Source of the DNA: Talinum fruticosum
Lineage: Eukaryota; Streptophyta; Magnoliopsida; Caryophyllales; Talinaceae
Assembly: GCA_021018815.1 (NCBI GenBank)
Contig: JAITYX010000009.1
Location: forward strand, 8,806,501 to 8,870,500
Reading direction: 5' to 3'
Length of the DNA stretch: 64,000 nt
In this document: piece by piece, positions 61,140 to 64,000 of the stretch
Layout of the letters: every line of letters starts with the position of its first letter
Numbering within the stretch: the first letter of the stretch is position 1
The notes under the pieces: model-generated
What the model was told of the DNA's origin: nothing
The model's input: only the letters and a program-made list of their open reading frames with translations
Databases searched by the model: none
Made by a program: the position numbers and the translations under genes

Positions 61140-62666
61140 TGAAGACTCGGACACTCGCTCTATATCTTTCCGAGTCATGCAAAAGGAATCGGGTATAACG
61201 ATGTCATTCATATAGTGTTTTGATTCCAAGGCATTCTCTCGTGTCTTAGAAACTTACTTGAGTGAAATAGTATCTTTTCTATGCGATTTGGCCTTCACAT
61301 ATCTATTTAATCGCTTTCGCTTAGCGACTCGTAAAACTTGTTCTTTATTCCGAGTCCACTCTCACTCGTAATCCGACTTGTGATTATTTACTCTATTGTT
61401 TGCAAAGTCGCATTCGTAGTTCATTTCATGCTTAGTCTACATCAAGTGTTTCCCACTCGATATTTGTTAATAGAACTTGATTCTTTGCTTAAGACTAAGT
61501 ATTATGGAATTCCGAGTATCATGGATATTAGACTCGAAAAATCCATTTCTTTTCGACTCGTATAATCTGTTGGTTAATTATCATGATTATTTTATTATCT
61601 CGTGTCTAACCTTGGACCAAAGTATTTTATACTTTGAGAACCGAAGGTGTTTTACTTTTGTAGGTTATTCAATCGAGGATATCTTTTCAAACTACAAAAG
61701 TAGCTGGCTCGTAACGTCAAATCACTAGCAGATATGGCTTTTCACCTTCCCTCGCTCTAGTCCCGTAAGATTGTGTCGAAGTCGTCTTCTTCCATATCCG
61801 GAAAACTAGAACGCTAAGCTTAACGGTGGTTTTCACCACACTTTTCAAGACACAACCAATGGTTTTGGGACTTCCAAGAGAGTTAAACCGTTGTCCAACG
61901 TCCATATTTCAACGGATACTTTCCGAGTGACTCGAAAGCCTTTCACAACTGGCCACAGAGGACTCTTGGTCAGCAGATGAGGATAACGGCTACTCGCTCG
62001 GGTTATCTATAAATAGAAGCCACTTCACAAGACTTGAAGGTTGCCGAACATATTGTCAATACTCCAACTTGAACAAAGTTATTGTATTTACTTTCAATCT
62101 TCAACTTACAACTCCCACTCTGTAATTCATTACTTTCGAGTTGTAAGGTCTTGTACTCGCTTACAAACACTTCTTACATTCTTTGTAAGGTCCCTCGACT
62201 AAGCCGTAAGGGTTAACTCAGCTTAGTTGTCCCTAGCTGTAAGGGTTATCTCAAGCTAGGAAGTACTAGATCGATAAGGGAATTTCGAGTCTAGGAAAAC
62301 TTGTATAGAGTTGTCTAAGGGAGCAACTCGGGTTCTCGTCAAGTTCACGGTATTTTGTGGACTCAAAATAGTGGATTTGACTTCGTGTCCGGATTGACAC
62401 GGGCCGTGGTTTTCTCGCCCCAGGAGGGTTTCCACGTAAATTCTCTCGTGTTCTATTTCGAGTTCATTCTAGACTCGACATGCCTCGCTGAACGTGTTTA
62501 CTCGATTCATTACATTCTCGAGTCCAATATTTTCCGACCCTCGCTTAGACTCGTAATCTGTCTTCGACTCTTCTCTCGTCAAAAGGTGTGTGCTTTCGCA
62601 AAGAATTTTTCATCACCCTATTCACCCCCTCTAGGGTGACTCGGACTCTCCCCGAGCAAACCTTCA
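61140..62666 (+). repeat. 5' LTR of copia B
   Basis: Starts TGAAGACTCGG and ends GAGCAAACCTTCA, 1,527 bp, with a TATA box at 62008-62017. It contains many CTCGTAA words where the other copies have CTCGGAA or CTCGAA. Confidence 0.86.
62008..62017 (+). promoter_or_regulatory. TATA box in the LTR of copia B
   Basis: CTATAAATAG at the same LTR position as in copies A and C. Confidence 0.68.
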
Positions 62667-62668
62667 AT

Positions 62669-62680
62669 TGGTATCGAGCC
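62669..62680 (+). promoter_or_regulatory. Primer-binding site of copia B (altered)
   Basis: TGGTATCGAGCC, against the usual TGGTATCAGAGCC; it shows the same CAGAG-to-CGAG change as in copia C. Confidence 0.72.
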
Positions 62681-62725
62681 TAGCCTTTCGTAAAGGATCT
62701 AACGAATCCAAAGGTTTAAAGATCG

Positions 62726-64000
62726 ATGGCTCGTAACACCGGAGAGTTCGACGAAGGTAGATCTTCCAACAGAGCCACCAAAATTCAAAGGTTCAAATTT
62801 CGGTCACTCGGAAGAAGCTTATGGAATGTTTCCTTATGGATCATGATGAAGAAGTATGGGAAATCATACAACAAGGAAACTACATTCCAACGAAGATAGA
62901 TGAATTCGTAATCCTTCCAAAGACAAAGGCCGAGTTCACGCTGACAGAAGCGTAGAAGTTCGAAAGAACTTCAAAGCCATGAACATCCTCACGTGCGCCA
63001 TAAGCTCGTAAGAATATAATCGAGTCTCCGCTCGTGACTCGCTAAAGAGGTGTGGGACACTCGGTCAACACCTACGAAGGTACAAGTCAGGTGAGACAAG
63101 CGAAGATCAGCCAAGCATCTTCACAAATATGAGCTTTTCAAAATGGAGCCGTAAGAGAACATTACTCGATGTTCATACGCTTCACCGAGATCACCAACAA
63201 TCTCAAATCTCTGGGAAAGAAAATCTCCCATGAAGAAATGTGCCTGAAAATTCTCGAAGCCTACCCAAGAAACGATGGGGTCCTAAGGTAACCGCCATAG
63301 AAGAGGCTCGTAACCTCTCACTCTTGAAGCCGACGAGCTCATCTGAAAGCTTCGACCCATGAGATACATCTCGGAAGAAGAAGATGCCGAGGGTACTTCC
63401 AAAAGGAACATCGCGCTTAAAGCCTCGTAATCCAAAGAAGCAAGTCCAAGCTCCTCTCGACTCGAAGATGATCCCATGGCACTCATTGCAAGAGGCTTCA
63501 AGAGAATGATGAAGCACAAAAGATGGGATAAAAGGCCAAAAGAAGAATTCTACAAAAAGGACAAGAGAGACAGTAAAAGGTAAGTTTTCTTCACCCTCAA
63601 AGTTATCCTTGTCTAAGAATTCTGGATGTTTTGAATGTGGCAAGCAAAGACCACATAGTCAAGGACTCGTCCAAAACGAAGAAGGGACAGGAAGAAGAAA
63701 AAGGCCATGATGGCAACATGGAGTGACGAGGATTCATCTCGAAGACGACGAGGATTCGAGATGACTCAAAGTGTCTAATGGCAATCACCGACTCGAAGCC
63801 GAAAAGAGTCGACTCGCATACGTACTCGATAATGAGGAAACCGATCCTCAAGAGGTAATAAATTACTTCCTCAAATTTTCCAAAGTTGATTTAGCTAAAT
63901 ACATCTTTACTTTGGAAGAAAAGTCCAATTCCGATTCTTCTCATTTCAAGGAACAACTGGAGTCAATCACTACCGAGAGCACCTTTTTAAAAATGAATTG
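62726..64000 (+). pseudogene. gag pseudogene of copia B (continues past the window)
   Basis: The ATG at 62726 gives MARNTGEFDEG. Parts of the gag domain follow in changing frames: the PPKFKGSN equivalent near 62780, the NTYEGTSQVRQAKISQ equivalent near 63070, FTEITNNLKSLGKKISHEEM (63180-63240), and FKRMMKHKRWDKRPKEEFYK (63495-63555). The zinc knuckle (about 63625-63675) is shifted in the middle. The coding sense ends in a coiled-coil-like tail with FSKVDLAKYIFTLEEKSN near 63880. An in-frame GAA-to-TAA change near 63008 and several deletions beside CTCG words break it. Confidence 0.76.

Larger units (their letters stand above)
61140..64000 (+). mobile_element. Copia element B (SIRE-like), 5' part, runs off the window
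   Basis: A complete 5' LTR (61140-62666), primer site and gag lie on the plus strand and are similar to element C throughout. It begins exactly inside the 5' LTR of element A, in the opposite orientation. The candidate left duplication is TAGAA. The 3' half is outside the window. Confidence 0.87.

Noticed and set aside
1..64000. tRNA, rRNA or small nucleolar RNA genes
   Set aside because: No cloverleaf-like or box-containing stretch was convincing by eye; the tRNA-like matches are retroelement primer sites. A tRNAscan or Infernal run would settle this.

Overview
This is nuclear repeat-rich DNA from a flowering plant. The evidence is CACTA transposons with a TNP2-plus-Transposase_24 layout, Ty1/copia and Ty3/gypsy elements with plant-type tRNA primer sites, interstitial TTTAGGG-like repeats, and intron-containing gene remnants. 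The species cannot be named from sequence alone. There is no intact host gene: every coding region I could recognise is a transposon pseudogene or the broken Myb/SANT-like gene. I saw no tRNA, rRNA, CRISPR or bacterial-type operon.

Layout. (1) 1-5649: a large Ty3/gypsy-type solo LTR, cut at its left by the window edge. It was later hit by a second-family solo LTR (1688-3567, target duplication ATGTG) and by a 1.5-kb non-autonomous CACTA element (3897-5381, duplication GTT). (2) 5711-7235 and 25214-25382: a Myb/SANT-like DNA-binding gene, now a pseudogene, whose second coding exon is split by an 18-kb CACTA element (7236-25213, duplication TCA). (3) Inside that element sit another solo LTR (7544-10443, duplication AATCT) and a second CACTA of the same family in opposite orientation (12815-19922, duplication TGT). 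Both CACTAs carry TNP2-like and Transposase_24-like genes, all broken. (4) 25383-26825: spacer with a telomere-like tract. (5) 26826-48008: a Tat/Ogre-like Ty3 element. Its LTR was hit by a 14-kb Athila-like, gag-only element on the minus strand (27163-41211), which was itself hit by a plus-strand copia (30233-36872). (6) 48009-61139: a minus-strand copia, probably of the SIRE lineage, inserted in the reverse transcriptase of the Tat-like element. It has an extra region between pol and the 3' LTR with its own TATA box and reading frames, interrupted by a 3.17-kb solo LTR (51586-54757, duplication TTGAG). (7) 61140-64000: a third copia of the same family, plus strand, starting inside the 5' LTR of the previous one and running off the window.

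The nesting gives a relative insertion history, and several target sites can be read with both the filled and the empty state in view. The most useful observations are: the resolved CACTA disruption of the Myb/SANT gene; the inverted same-family CACTA nest, which places transposase segments as a large inverted repeat; the promoter-bearing extra 3' region in the SIRE-like copia; and a repeated CTG/CAG-to-CTCG/CGAG corruption across the copia family, visible even in the conserved tRNA primer site, which may be a consensus error at methylated CHG sites. I did not find a convincing wholly new biological system.
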